A stretch of 64,000 nt of DNA, from contig NZ_CP024955.1 in the NCBI RefSeq assembly GCF_002804065.1, positions 2,356,001-2,420,000 of the forward strand, in the 5' to 3' direction. Positions 25,803-34,123 of the stretch are shown here, piece by piece. Position 1 is the first letter of the stretch, and every line of letters starts with the position of its first letter. The notes under the pieces were generated by a model. It worked only from the letters and a program-made list of their open reading frames with translations. It was not told the DNA's origin and ran no database searches. A program made the position numbers and the translations under genes. The DNA is from Kyrpidia spormannii. Its GTDB lineage: Bacteria > Bacillota > Bacilli > Kyrpidiales > Kyrpidiaceae.

Positions 25803-25871
25803 AATAGAAGTACGGGGCGGCGGTTTTCGCCAGTTTCCGACAATCTCCACAGAGGAGGAGAACAGCCGTTT

Positions 25872-26543
25872 ATGGGCCTGTTCAAACGATTGCGGGATAT
25901 CAGTCTCGCCAACATTAACGCGATGCTCGATCGAGTGGAAGACCCGGTGAAATTGCTGGATCAGTACCTGCGAGATATGGAAGAAGATCTGCAGGATGCT
26001 GAAGAAGCGGTGGCCAAGGCCATCGCGGTGGAAAAGAAACTGAAGGCCCAATTCGAAGAAGCCCAGAGCCTCGCAGAAAAGCGGGCGAAACAGGCGGAAG
26101 AGGCGGTACTGGCTGGAAACGACGATTTGGCCCGGCGGGCCCTGGCGGATAAACGGGAACAAGAAGCAAAGGCAAGGGACTTTCAGAACCAGTATCAGAC
26201 GGCGAAAGCAAACGCAGACGCCCTCAGGGAAAAACTCGCCGAGATGAAAGAAGAGATTGGCAAGATGCGGAACAAACGGGACACCCTGGTGGCCCGGGCC
26301 CAAGCCGCAAAAGCTCAGAAAGAGATCAGCCAGGCGATGTCCGGCATCGGCAGTGACAGTGCGATGCGCGGTTTCCAGAGGATGGAGGACAAGGTTCTGC
26401 AACTGGAGGCCGAGGCGGAAGCCTCCGGGGAAGTGTATAAAAAAGAGCGCTCCCTGGACGATGAGTTCAATGAGTTGCGCCGTAATGCCGATGTCGAGGA
26501 CGAGTTGGCAGCTCTGAAAGCGAAGTTAAACAAAGCGGAGTGA
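25872..26543 (+). CDS. pspA: PspA/IM30-family envelope-stress protein
   Basis: A 223-residue, almost wholly coiled-coil protein of the PspA/LiaH/Vipp1 (ESCRT-III-like) family that coats and repairs stressed membranes. The amphipathic N-terminal helix MGLFKRLRDISLANINAMLD, the conserved EDPVKLLDQYLRDMEEDL and the acidic/basic coiled coil are all present. ATG 25872 is the family start, with GGAGG about 12 bases upstream. It heads the gene group with DUF350, DUF4178 and DUF4247, known companions of PspA. A strong terminator follows, so it may be made in excess over the others. Confidence 0.93.
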   Translation: MGLFKRLRDISLANINAMLDRVEDPVKLLDQYLRDMEEDLQDAEEAVAKAIAVEKKLKAQFEEAQSLAEKRAKQAEEAVLAGNDDLARRALADKREQEAKARDFQNQYQTAKANADALREKLAEMKEEIGKMRNKRDTLVARAQAAKAQKEISQAMSGIGSDSAMRGFQRMEDKVLQLEAEAEASGEVYKKERSLDDEFNELRRNADVEDELAALKAKLNKAE

Positions 26544-26582
26544 CCGTCCGCGGGGCGTAAGGCTACCCGGACCAGTGTCAGA

Positions 26583-26614
26583 AAAACGGGGAGATGGTCA
26601 TCTCCCCGTTTTCT
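26583..26614 (+). terminator. Terminator between pspA and the DUF350 gene
   Basis: A perfect 14-bp stem (26583-26596 and 26599-26612) with a two-base gap and a terminal TTTTCTT. It lies inside the island, 20 bases before the DUF350 start, and probably lets only part of the transcripts continue. Confidence 0.8.
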
Positions 26615-26633
26615 TAAGGAGGGAATTGTCCCG

Positions 26634-27044
26634 TTGACGCTGACTATCCACCAGTTGTTGACGATGGGATTCTGGTTTGCGCTTTTCATTCTTCTCCTCG
26701 TTATCCTTATGGCGGTCGATGTGGCCCTGACGCAATACAACGATTTTGAATTGATCCGGCGGGGGCATACCGCCGTCGCTTTGCGCTTCGTGTTAAAACT
26801 TCTCGCCCACGCGCTGATCATTTCCCGGTCCATGATGATCAGCCAGGTCGTATGGGATGCGGTGGTGATCTCCGCCTACGCTTTCGTGCTGCTCTTGATC
26901 GTCCAGTGGCTATTTGATCTGGTGATGAAACGGGCCGCCGGGATCGACATGAGCAAAAACATTGCGGAGAACCACATGCCCAGCGCCTTACTGTCCGGAT
27001 CCCTGCACGTCGTTGGCGCCGTGATCCTGATGGGATCCATGTAA
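26634..27044 (+). CDS. DUF350 membrane protein
   Basis: A 136-residue protein with four predicted membrane helices in two DUF350-like repeats (about residues 10-32 and 45-70, then 78-100 and 112-135), as in YjfL-type proteins. Such proteins occur with PspA, DUF4178 and membrane spermidine-synthase-like proteins; their activity is not known. The start is TTG 26634 with AAGGAGGG ten bases upstream. The DUF4178 gene follows after 13 bases. Confidence 0.8.
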   Translation: MTLTIHQLLTMGFWFALFILLLVILMAVDVALTQYNDFELIRRGHTAVALRFVLKLLAHALIISRSMMISQVVWDAVVISAYAFVLLLIVQWLFDLVMKRAAGIDMSKNIAENHMPSALLSGSLHVVGAVILMGSM

Positions 27045-27057
27045 AGGAGGAACGCCT

Positions 27058-27570
27058 ATGTCCGTGTGGAAAAGGGTGACCGATCTGATTCGCGCCCGGG
27101 ACCCTCATCCTCCGGTGGTGCAAAAAACGTGGTTCACTTTAAGGCCCGGGGACGTTGTTCAGGTGGAACTGACCGAGTACATCGTCGAAGCCGCCGCCGC
27201 CTTCAACGCCATCCAGAGCATGCATTATGTACTCCGGGACGGGCGCACGTACCGCCATTTGGTGATCGACCGCGGGGAAGGACTGGTTTTCCGCCTGTAT
27301 GAAACCTTGGATGGCAGGCTGGACGACATCGGAGAGATCCCCGAGACGGTACATTTGGACGGAGTGGATTACCATCTCGAATCCCAGCAGGAATCCCCGG
27401 CCTGGGTGGATGGCCCCATGCATCTGGTGCACGGGGACACCGTATATATTTGGAATCATCAAAGCGACGATCGTCGCCTGTTCCGGGTGGAATGGCAGAA
27501 CGGAAAATATTGGTTTGGGCTGGGGCGGTTTACCGAAGAATTTGACGCCAGGATCATTGCCGGCACATGA
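27058..27570 (+). CDS. DUF4178 protein
   Basis: A 170-residue soluble beta-rich protein containing a single DUF4178 domain: TLRPGDVVQVELTEYIVEAA, then HLVIDRGEGLVFRLYETL, and WQNGKYWFGLGRFTEEF at the end. Function is unknown; the family is linked to PspA and polyamine-like enzymes by gene neighbourhood. The ATG start at 27058 has AAGGAGG eight bases upstream. It overlaps the DUF4247 gene by the ATGA arrangement (27567-27570), so the two are translationally coupled. Confidence 0.82.
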   Translation: MSVWKRVTDLIRARDPHPPVVQKTWFTLRPGDVVQVELTEYIVEAAAAFNAIQSMHYVLRDGRTYRHLVIDRGEGLVFRLYETLDGRLDDIGEIPETVHLDGVDYHLESQQESPAWVDGPMHLVHGDTVYIWNHQSDDRRLFRVEWQNGKYWFGLGRFTEEFDARIIAGT

Positions 27571-28328
27571 ACGGACGAACGGTAAAGCGTCGATCTCTTC
27601 GTCTGCTCGCCCTTTTGGCCCTGGCTTTTTCCGTTCTTCTGGCCGGTTGCGGCCTCGACTCGTACGTTTCGAAAAACTATCAGTTTCAGTCGGCGGCGGA
27701 CCAAGGACAGGCATTACAAAAAGTCTATCGCGCGGCGAACAAATCGGTTCCCGAGGTAGCCAAGGAACTGGAGGCACAAGAAAAGCCCCAGGACGTCTCC
27801 CCGGAATCCACGAAAGAGATGTTTTTGGTCTATCCGGATCACCTGGTTCATCTCCAGCAGGACCCGGCCAAGCCTCAAGACACGATCATCGAAATCGATG
27901 ACAAGCAATTTGTCAAAGACAATTATGATCCCTCGTTTTTACAAGGATTTTTGCTTGCGTCGACCTTGGATCGGATTTTCGGCGGCGGCTGGCAGTTCGG
28001 AGGCGGGCATTTCGGCCACTACCGGGGGTATCAGCGCACCCCGAATTATACGCCAAACCCGCCGACGGGGCCCCCGGCCGCAAAGAAGTCCTCTTTGGAA
28101 ATTCCGAAAACGGTGGGCGGGGTGGGAGTATTCACCCGGCGGTCAGATCAGCCGCCGACTCCCAGTCCTTCAGTCAATCCCAGGACCCGACCGTCGTCGG
28201 GATCCTCGGGTAAATCTTGGAGCGGATCCGGCTCGGGCGTGATCTCATCTGGATCCAAGCCATCGAACGGGTTTTCTTCTCCGCCCAAGGTTCGGTTGGG
28301 GGGTGGATCCTTTACACGAAGAAGATAG
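27567..28328 (+). CDS. DUF4247 lipoprotein
   Basis: A 253-residue exported protein. The signal peptide ends in a lipobox, LLAGCG, at about residue 27, predicting a lipid-anchored extracellular protein. The DUF4247 domain (about 35-145) includes YVSKNYQFQSAADQGQA and DNYDPSFLQGFLLAS. The rest is a low-complexity Gly/Pro/Ser/Arg tail containing GGGWQFGGGHFG. The last gene of the PspA island; a hairpin follows at 28333-28367. Confidence 0.82.
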   Translation: MNGRTVKRRSLRLLALLALAFSVLLAGCGLDSYVSKNYQFQSAADQGQALQKVYRAANKSVPEVAKELEAQEKPQDVSPESTKEMFLVYPDHLVHLQQDPAKPQDTIIEIDDKQFVKDNYDPSFLQGFLLASTLDRIFGGGWQFGGGHFGHYRGYQRTPNYTPNPPTGPPAAKKSSLEIPKTVGGVGVFTRRSDQPPTPSPSVNPRTRPSSGSSGKSWSGSGSGVISSGSKPSNGFSSPPKVRLGGGSFTRRR

Positions 28329-28332
28329 ATTT

Positions 28333-28372
28333 GGCCGGCGCCGGGGTGAATCCCTTTGGCGCCGGCCCTTTG
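28333..28372 (+). terminator. Terminator of the PspA island
   Basis: GGCCGGCGCC (28333-28342) and GGCGCCGGCC (28358-28367) form a perfect 10-bp stem followed by CTTTGTT. The T run is short but the stem is very stable and starts a few bases after the DUF4247 stop. Confidence 0.65.
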
Positions 28373-28386
28373 TTCATGGGCCGAGA

Positions 28387-29088
28387 TCAGCGGTCCTCGA
28401 CTAGTAAAGCGTAAACCCGGCCCGGGCCATGAACACCCACGGTCAACTCCATCTCGATGTCCGCCGTTCGACTGGGACCCGTGATAAAATTCAAAGACGC
28501 CGACAATCCGCGCAAAGCCGTCTCCCGCATAATGGCTGTCAAACCCGGAACCACTCGGGATGCCGGGACCAAGGCGAGATGGGCGGGGGGCAGAAGGCTC
28601 ACGGCCCTGGGCGTATCCCCACCTGAGAGCAGCGCCAAGCTCCCCGGTTCCGCCGCCACCCAGTAAACCGTGGTCACTCCGAGATCCGCCCGGTCCACCT
28701 CCCGGATCGCTTCATCCCGGTTCGCCCCCGCCCTCCACACATAAACGGAAATTCCCGCCGCCTGCAACGCGGGATCCAGTCCCAATTCATCAAGCAAGGG
28801 GTCGTTCCACCGCACAACCCGGCCCACTCCCCACTCCCGGGCGATCTCCGCCACCCGTCCCGCCGCCTCCCGGGCCCTCACCACATCGGCCTCGCCACCG
28901 ACAGCCCGCCAATTGGCGAGAAACTGCTCCAGAGAATTCCCGGCTGCCTCTGGTGTGGGAAGCCCCCTCACCCCTCGCACAGGTTGTTCCGGCGGAGAGG
29001 TCTCCACCTCCCGCCCCAGGGCATTCGCAACCCGGGCTAAAAACCGCAGTTCTTCTTCGGTCCGGCCGAAGGATCTCTCCTCACTCAT
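28387..29088 (-). CDS. lutC: Lactate utilisation protein LutC
   Basis: A 233-residue member of the LUD/YkgG fold, a subunit of the L-lactate oxidation complex LutABC. Family landmarks include VRWNDPLLDELGL, the AEPGSLALLS segment (usual pattern AETGT.V), SLLPPAHLALV and NFITGPSRTADIEMELTVGVHGP. The ATG overlaps the lutB stop region by 8 bases, consistent with translational coupling. Last gene of lutABC. Confidence 0.92.
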   Translation of the reverse strand: MSEERSFGRTEEELRFLARVANALGREVETSPPEQPVRGVRGLPTPEAAGNSLEQFLANWRAVGGEADVVRAREAAGRVAEIAREWGVGRVVRWNDPLLDELGLDPALQAAGISVYVWRAGANRDEAIREVDRADLGVTTVYWVAAEPGSLALLSGGDTPRAVSLLPPAHLALVPASRVVPGLTAIMRETALRGLSASLNFITGPSRTADIEMELTVGVHGPGRVYALLVEDR

Positions 29089-30523
29089 GGTCGGCCCCTC
29101 CCATCTGCCGGGCCTCAGCCGCCAGTCCCGGCCACAGATCCCGAAACCGCTTCGGGGCCGCGGCGGGAAAATCCCGACCCGCCGTCCATCCCGCCAGCCC
29201 CGGAAGCCGGGCGGAAAGATGCCGGTCTTTCACAAGTGGCCGCTGGAAGGTAACCGCCGTTTTAAATGCCAGACGATAGCGCCGGGGACTTGTGAAGGCC
29301 CGTTTATATAGGCGGAAGGCCATTCGTTCCGCCGGCGGGGTCTTCCCAGCGGCCACATAACGAACCCGGTGGCGCACCAACATATCGTGAAGCGGAATCT
29401 TGACCGGACAAGCCTCGGCACAGGCCGCACACAAAGAGGATGCATAAGGCAAGTCCCCCCACCGATCCAGATCATCGGTCAAAAGCGGCGTAATCACGGC
29501 CCCGATGGGCCCCGGATACACCCACCCGTAGGCGTGCCCGCCGATTTGCCGGTACACCGGGCAGACGTTCAAACAGGCGCCGCATCGAATACATTGAAGT
29601 GCTTCGCGAAACTCCGGATCCCGGAGGATGCGGCTGCGCCCGTTGTCGACGATGACCAGGTGGAACTCCTCTGGTCCGTCCACCTCTCCCTCCCGCCGGG
29701 GACCAGTGATCACCGTCACGTAACTGGTCAACTTTTGCCCGGTGCCGCTGCGAGGCAGCAAATTCATCATCACTTCGAGGTCTTCAAAAGTCGGCACCAC
29801 CCGTTCCATCCCCATCACCACCACGTGAACCGGCGGCAGGGTGGTCACCATCCGTCCGTTGCCCTCGTTCGTAAACAAGGCGACAGAGCCGGTCTCCGCC
29901 ACGGCAAAATTACATCCCGTTATGCCGATATCCCCGGTCAAAAACTCCTCCCTCAACTTTTGACGGGCAAAATTGGTCAGCGTATCGGTATCATCCTTGA
30001 TCGGCTTCCCGGCCACCTGGCTGAACAGTTCCGCGACATCTTTCTTGGTCTTATGTATGGCCGGTGCAATAATGTGAGATGGCGTTTCGTGGGCCAGTTG
30101 AATGATGTACTCCCCCAGATCTGTCTCCACCGCCCGTACCCCGATTGCTTCCAAGGCCTTGTTGAGCTGGATTTCTTCGGTCACCATCGACTTCGACTTA
30201 ATCACCGACCGGGCATTCCGGGCCCGGGCGATATCGACAATGACCTGAACCGCGTCCTCGGCCGTTTCGCACAGGTGAACTTTGCCTCCCCGGCTTTTCA
30301 CCTGGTCGATCAATTGGCCGAGATAATAGTCGAGATGAGCCAGCACATGAGCGCGGATGGCCCGGCCCCGCTCCCTCCAGGCCTCCCAATCTCCGAGTGA
30401 TCGCTGAGCCAAAGCTTTCCCGGCAAAAAACTTATCCGTGGTGATTTTGACCGCTTCACGGAGAAAATCATTATGCAGAGCTTCCGCCGCCCGCTCCTTC
30501 ATGGTCGCCGGATGCACCGTCAT
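29081..30523 (-). CDS. lutB: Iron-sulfur lactate utilisation protein LutB
   Basis: A 480-residue protein with an N-terminal LUD domain (about 40-300, including SKSMVTEEIQLN and GCNFAVAETGSVAL) and a ferredoxin-like region with two 4Fe-4S clusters (CIRCGACLNVCP at about 312 and CAACAEACP at about 363). It passes electrons from lactate oxidation. The ATG overlaps the lutA stop (ATGA), with GAGGGAG upstream. Confidence 0.94.
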   Translation of the reverse strand: MTVHPATMKERAAEALHNDFLREAVKITTDKFFAGKALAQRSLGDWEAWRERGRAIRAHVLAHLDYYLGQLIDQVKSRGGKVHLCETAEDAVQVIVDIARARNARSVIKSKSMVTEEIQLNKALEAIGVRAVETDLGEYIIQLAHETPSHIIAPAIHKTKKDVAELFSQVAGKPIKDDTDTLTNFARQKLREEFLTGDIGITGCNFAVAETGSVALFTNEGNGRMVTTLPPVHVVVMGMERVVPTFEDLEVMMNLLPRSGTGQKLTSYVTVITGPRREGEVDGPEEFHLVIVDNGRSRILRDPEFREALQCIRCGACLNVCPVYRQIGGHAYGWVYPGPIGAVITPLLTDDLDRWGDLPYASSLCAACAEACPVKIPLHDMLVRHRVRYVAAGKTPPAERMAFRLYKRAFTSPRRYRLAFKTAVTFQRPLVKDRHLSARLPGLAGWTAGRDFPAAAPKRFRDLWPGLAAEARQMGGADHE

Positions 30524-31245
30524 TGCACTCCCTCCTCTAACAGTTGTGCCAAATGCATGACCCGCACCGGGGACCCGATTCGGCGGAGGCGGCCCTCGAT
30601 GTTCATGAGACAGCCCATATCTGTACCCACTACGAGATCAGCTCCGGTTTCTTGAATATGCCGGATCTTGTCCGAAACGATGGCCGTGGAAACATCCCCC
30701 ATCTTGACCGAAAAAGTCCCCCCAAAGCCGCAGCACTCTTCGGCAAAAGGGAGCTCCACAAATTCGAGGTCTTTAACGCGGCGCAACAGGCGCACCGGGG
30801 CGTCGCCAACCCCCATGAGTCGGGTGGCGTGACAAGAGGGATGGTACGTGACCCTGGCCGGATACCGGGCACCCACGTCCTCCAGCCCCAGGACCTCGAC
30901 GATGAACTGGCTCAGTTCATAGACTTTTCCGCGGACCTCCCGGGCCTGGGCGAGCCGGGTTGGATCATCGGCAAATAACTCTTCGTATCCGTGAACCACC
31001 ATGCCCCCGCAGGAGCCGGAGGGACTCACAATATGATCGCTGGATGAAAACGCGTCTAACCAGCCTTCGGCCACGGCCCGGGCCTCGGGATGGTAACCGG
31101 CGTTAAAAGCGGGCTGCCCGCAACAGATTTGATTCTCCGGAAAATCCACCTCCGCCCCGAGCCGGCGCAACAGCCGGACGGTGCTCACACCGACCTCCGG
31201 AAACAAACTGTCTACTAAGCAGGTGACAAATAATGACACCCGCAC
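30520..31245 (-). CDS. lutA: Lactate utilisation protein LutA
   Basis: A 241-residue CCG-domain protein, related to glycolate-oxidase and heterodisulfide-reductase subunits, with two cysteine-rich repeats: NQICCGQPAFNAGY and, after SCHATRLM, AEECCGFGGTFSVK. With LutB and LutC it oxidises L-lactate to pyruvate. Start GTG 31245 (MRVSLFVTCLVD) matches known LutA N-termini; GTG 31254 is further upstream with a weaker fit. No LutR regulator or lactate permease gene is adjacent. Confidence 0.93.
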   Translation of the reverse strand: MRVSLFVTCLVDSLFPEVGVSTVRLLRRLGAEVDFPENQICCGQPAFNAGYHPEARAVAEGWLDAFSSSDHIVSPSGSCGGMVVHGYEELFADDPTRLAQAREVRGKVYELSQFIVEVLGLEDVGARYPARVTYHPSCHATRLMGVGDAPVRLLRRVKDLEFVELPFAEECCGFGGTFSVKMGDVSTAIVSDKIRHIQETGADLVVGTDMGCLMNIEGRLRRIGSPVRVMHLAQLLEEGVQ

Positions 31246-31357
31246 ATCCCCCACCCCCTGTCATTGACAAGGGTATTGTACCACAGTGGCCCAGTCAGAC
31301 GGTGGGAGTCGGCCAACCCGGGAAACCCTCCATCACCGCAGCCATAAGAAGGATTTC

Positions 31358-32203
31358 CTATCCCTGGGCCCCCATCCCCAGAGACCGCCGCCACCCCACC
31401 CTTCGTCCGGACACCAGAGACACCAGACCGTAGATGAAAGCCGCCGCGAGAACGATGGACGCCCCGGAAGCGACATTCAGATAGTAGGAGGCATAGAGCC
31501 CGACCAGGGCGCTGACCAACGCCACCGCCACGGCAATGGCGGTCATCTGCACCATACTGCGGGCCACCTGCCAGGCCGTGGCCGCCGGGATGACCAGAAG
31601 GGCCGTGACTAGGATCACCCCCACCGTCTGCATGGCAGCCACCACTCCAATGCCGATCAGAGCTAAGAATGCGTTGTTCAGCCAGGTGGTCGGCAGTCCT
31701 GTCGCCTGGGCCCCCTCGGGGTCGAAGGATAAAAACACCATCCGCCGGTAAAACAGCAACATAAACCCCGCCACCAGGAACAAAACCACCACGACGGCCA
31801 CTAAATCTTGGGTGCGGAGGGCGAGGACATCGCCGAACAGATAGGCGGAAAGATCTGTCGTATACCATTTGATCGTGCTGATCAACAGTACCCCCAAGGC
31901 GAGCGACCCGGAAAAAACGATGCCTACCGCCGTATCCATCCGCGTGCGCCGACGCCGGCCGATCCAAGCGATCAACAGGGCCAAGCCGACGGTGTACACA
32001 CTGCCAAACGCATACAGATTCCACCCCAAGGCGTAGGCCAGGGCGAGGCCGCCCAGGGATCCATGAGCAAGACCTTCCCCGATAAAAGACATTCCCCGGA
32101 GCACCACGAACACCCCGAGCAAGGCGGCTAACACGCCCACGGCCACAGACCCGATTAAGGCCCGCCACATAAAATCAAACTGAAAGGGCGCCAGAAGGAA
32201 CAT
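31358..32203 (-). CDS. znuB: Zinc ABC transporter permease ZnuB
   Basis: An ABC-3 family permease of 281 residues with eight or nine membrane helices, the membrane part of a zinc/manganese importer. It has the family's GMSFIGEGLAHGSLGG coupling region and VGVILVTALLVIPAATA. Start ATG 32203 has AAGGAAGGGGG about nine bases upstream and overlaps the end of znuC by 29 bases. Zinc is favoured over manganese by the Zur-like sites upstream of znuA. Confidence 0.9.
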   Translation of the reverse strand: MFLLAPFQFDFMWRALIGSVAVGVLAALLGVFVVLRGMSFIGEGLAHGSLGGLALAYALGWNLYAFGSVYTVGLALLIAWIGRRRRTRMDTAVGIVFSGSLALGVLLISTIKWYTTDLSAYLFGDVLALRTQDLVAVVVVLFLVAGFMLLFYRRMVFLSFDPEGAQATGLPTTWLNNAFLALIGIGVVAAMQTVGVILVTALLVIPAATAWQVARSMVQMTAIAVAVALVSALVGLYASYYLNVASGASIVLAAAFIYGLVSLVSGRRVGWRRSLGMGAQG

Positions 32204-32960
32204 CGGCGCCGCCCCCTTCCTTGCCCTCGGGCCGTTTCCCGACGGGAACGCCGAAGGTATCCGCCAAGATCCCCCGCTTTTGCACCTCATCAAAACTGCC
32301 TCTGCCGACCAACCGCCGGTTGATGCACCACACCTGGTCAAACTGCCTGAGTCGGGCGGGTTCCAGATCATGAGTCACTTGAATGATGGCAACCCCGTCC
32401 GTGCGAAGGCCGTCGATCAGGTGCTCGATGACCTCTTGGGTCGGAGCATCCAAACCGGTCACGGGCTCATCCAGCAGCCACACCGGCGCATTCCGAATGA
32501 GGGCCCGGGCGATGAGCACCCTCTGGCGTTGCCCACCGGACAGATTCCCGAACAACTCTTCTCGCCATTCCAGCATGTCTACAGCCACAAGGGCCCGTGC
32601 CACCTCCGCTCTCTCTTTCGGGCCGGGTTTTTTGGGCCAAAATCCCCGGCGCAGGAGCCCCATTGCCGCCACATCCCAGACGGTGACGGGCATATCCAAC
32701 CCCATGACCTGGGACTGCGGGACATAGGCGGCACCGCTCGGTGGATGTCCGGGTGTCACCGACTGGCCGGCGACTTCCACATGGCCGATCACATGGGGAA
32801 CCAAACCCAACAAAACCTTCAACAGCGTACTCTTTCCGGCGCCATTCGGCCCCACTACAGCAACGCGTTCCCCGGCCGCCGCCTCCGCCGCAACGTCCGT
32901 CAAGATGGGTTCCTGGCCGTACGCGGCATGTACATTCTCCAGCCGGACGATGGCACTCAT
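32175..32960 (-). CDS. znuC: Zinc ABC transporter ATPase ZnuC
   Basis: A 261-residue ATPase with Walker A GPNGAGKST, signature NLSGGQRQRVLIARAL, Walker B PVWLLDEPVTGLD and HDL switch. It powers import through ZnuB. Start ATG 32960 (MSAIVRLENVHAAYG) follows a G-rich SD. It lies 14 bases after znuA and overlaps znuB. Confidence 0.92.
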   Translation of the reverse strand: MSAIVRLENVHAAYGQEPILTDVAAEAAAGERVAVVGPNGAGKSTLLKVLLGLVPHVIGHVEVAGQSVTPGHPPSGAAYVPQSQVMGLDMPVTVWDVAAMGLLRRGFWPKKPGPKERAEVARALVAVDMLEWREELFGNLSGGQRQRVLIARALIRNAPVWLLDEPVTGLDAPTQEVIEHLIDGLRTDGVAIIQVTHDLEPARLRQFDQVWCINRRLVGRGSFDEVQKRGILADTFGVPVGKRPEGKEGGGADVPSGALSV

Positions 32961-32974
32961 CCCGCCGCCCCCTT

Positions 32975-33913
32975 TCACGAAGTCCCTTTCAAAGCGCTGA
33001 CGATCGTCTGGACATCAAATTTCATCATATCGATATACGTGGCCGATCCCGGGCCGCCCACCGTATCATCCAACAAATTATCCACAAACCGTACGCCCGT
33101 ATCCTCCGCAAGCCGGGAGATCAGTTTGGGATTAAAGCCAGCTTCCCCGAACACCGCCGGCACGTGGCGGTCCCTGACCGTTTGAACAATCTTCGCATAA
33201 TCCCGTGGAGAAGGTTCCGCCCCGGATGAACCAGCCAGGTACACCTGTTCCAACCCGTATTCTTTACAGAAATACGGCCACGCATCGTGGAACACGACCA
33301 TCGTTCGCCTGTCTGCCGGGATCTGCGCGATCTCGGAGCGGATCCACTTGTCGAGATCCTGAAGTTGACCGATGTAAGTTTGGGCCCGGCTCCGGTATTC
33401 CGCAGCCCCCGCCGGATCCACCTCAATCAGCGCGTCCCGGATCTTCTCGGTATATTTGACGGCATAGTTCGGATCGAGCCACATATGCGGATTCCCGGTC
33501 CCTCCTTCTCCCTGGCCCAAAACCGGCAATCCGTTGGACAATGTGATGATTTTCAAATCCGACCGCCCACTGCTTTGAATCAGCTTCTGAATGTAAGTCT
33601 CCGCTCCGAGGCCGTTTGCCACAAACAACTTCGCCTGGGATACCGTCCGCACGTCAGCAGGGGTCGGGGAGTAATCGTGGGGATCGGCTCCCGGCGGCAC
33701 CAATGCCGTCGCGTGAACCCGGTCGCCGCCTACCTGCCGGATCATGTCCGCGATGGGCGTAATGCTCGTGACCACCTCCAACGCCCCAGACGAAGCAGGC
33801 TCGCCCGCACCCCCGGTCTGTCCGGATGGGGATGGCCCTTGTCCGCATGCCGCGAGGAAAAGAGACAAAAAAACGATAGCGAAAACCGAAATTCGTCGAA
33901 TGCGTCCGCCCAT
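32975..33913 (-). CDS. znuA: Zinc-binding lipoprotein ZnuA
   Basis: A cluster-9 (A-1) solute-binding protein of 312 residues, lipid-anchored by a signal peptide ending LAACG. The metal ligands are the histidines in ADPHDYSP, GNPHMWLD and VVFHDAWP, with an acidic residue in FGEAGFNPK. The His-rich loop of some ZnuA proteins is missing, so manganese is not excluded by the protein alone. Start ATG 33913 has AGGAGGG upstream. First gene of znuACB, behind a sigma-A-like promoter overlapped by Zur-like sites. Confidence 0.9.
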   Translation of the reverse strand: MGGRIRRISVFAIVFLSLFLAACGQGPSPSGQTGGAGEPASSGALEVVTSITPIADMIRQVGGDRVHATALVPPGADPHDYSPTPADVRTVSQAKLFVANGLGAETYIQKLIQSSGRSDLKIITLSNGLPVLGQGEGGTGNPHMWLDPNYAVKYTEKIRDALIEVDPAGAAEYRSRAQTYIGQLQDLDKWIRSEIAQIPADRRTMVVFHDAWPYFCKEYGLEQVYLAGSSGAEPSPRDYAKIVQTVRDRHVPAVFGEAGFNPKLISRLAEDTGVRFVDNLLDDTVGGPGSATYIDMMKFDVQTIVSALKGTS

Positions 33914-33929
33914 AGTGCGCCCTCCTATT

Positions 33930-33944
33930 CCGTAATCATTTCGA
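33930..33944. promoter_or_regulatory. Zur-box-like operator 1
   Basis: CCGTAATCATTTCGA matches the Bacillus-type Zur core TCGTAATnATTACGA at all but two positions. It lies just inside the znuA transcript (about +9 to +23) and overlaps the weak -35 of the zur promoter, so one bound repressor could block both directions. Confidence 0.6.
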
Positions 33945-33968
33945 TTATCGCCGTACACCGAGTATAAT
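33939..33968 (+). promoter_or_regulatory. Probable zur promoter
   Basis: TATAAT at 33963-33968 with a poor -35 (TTTCGA at 33939-33944), spacer 18. The leader to zur would be about 150 bases. Confidence 0.4.
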
Positions 33969-33990
33969 ATGGATGGGGAAAGACGGTCAA
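33961..33990 (-). promoter_or_regulatory. Sigma-A-like promoter of znuACB
   Basis: On the minus strand TTGACC (33990-33985) and TATACT (33966-33961) are 18 bases apart. The predicted start is near 33953, 40 bases before the znuA ATG. Confidence 0.65.
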
Positions 33991-34009
33991 AAACCCGGAG
34001 AGTCGTTTT

Positions 34010-34024
34010 TCGTAATCATTCCGA
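34010..34024. promoter_or_regulatory. Zur-box-like operator 2
   Basis: TCGTAATCATTCCGA differs from the Zur core TCGTAATnATTACGA at one position only. It lies about 20 bases upstream of the znuA -35 and about 35 bases inside the predicted zur transcript. Confidence 0.65.
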
Positions 34025-34123
34025 TCTTGAGGCTGCATACAATCATTTTTTGACCGCATACGGCATCGGACGTCTCTCAACGGCCGGCAGCGTGGACAAC
34101 AGAGGGAAAGGACGGGATCGGCC

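Noticed and set aside
31215-32168. 317-codon minus-strand frame overlapping znuB
   Set aside because: Arg/Gly-rich out-of-frame reading of the permease gene; znuB has the membrane pattern and the SD.
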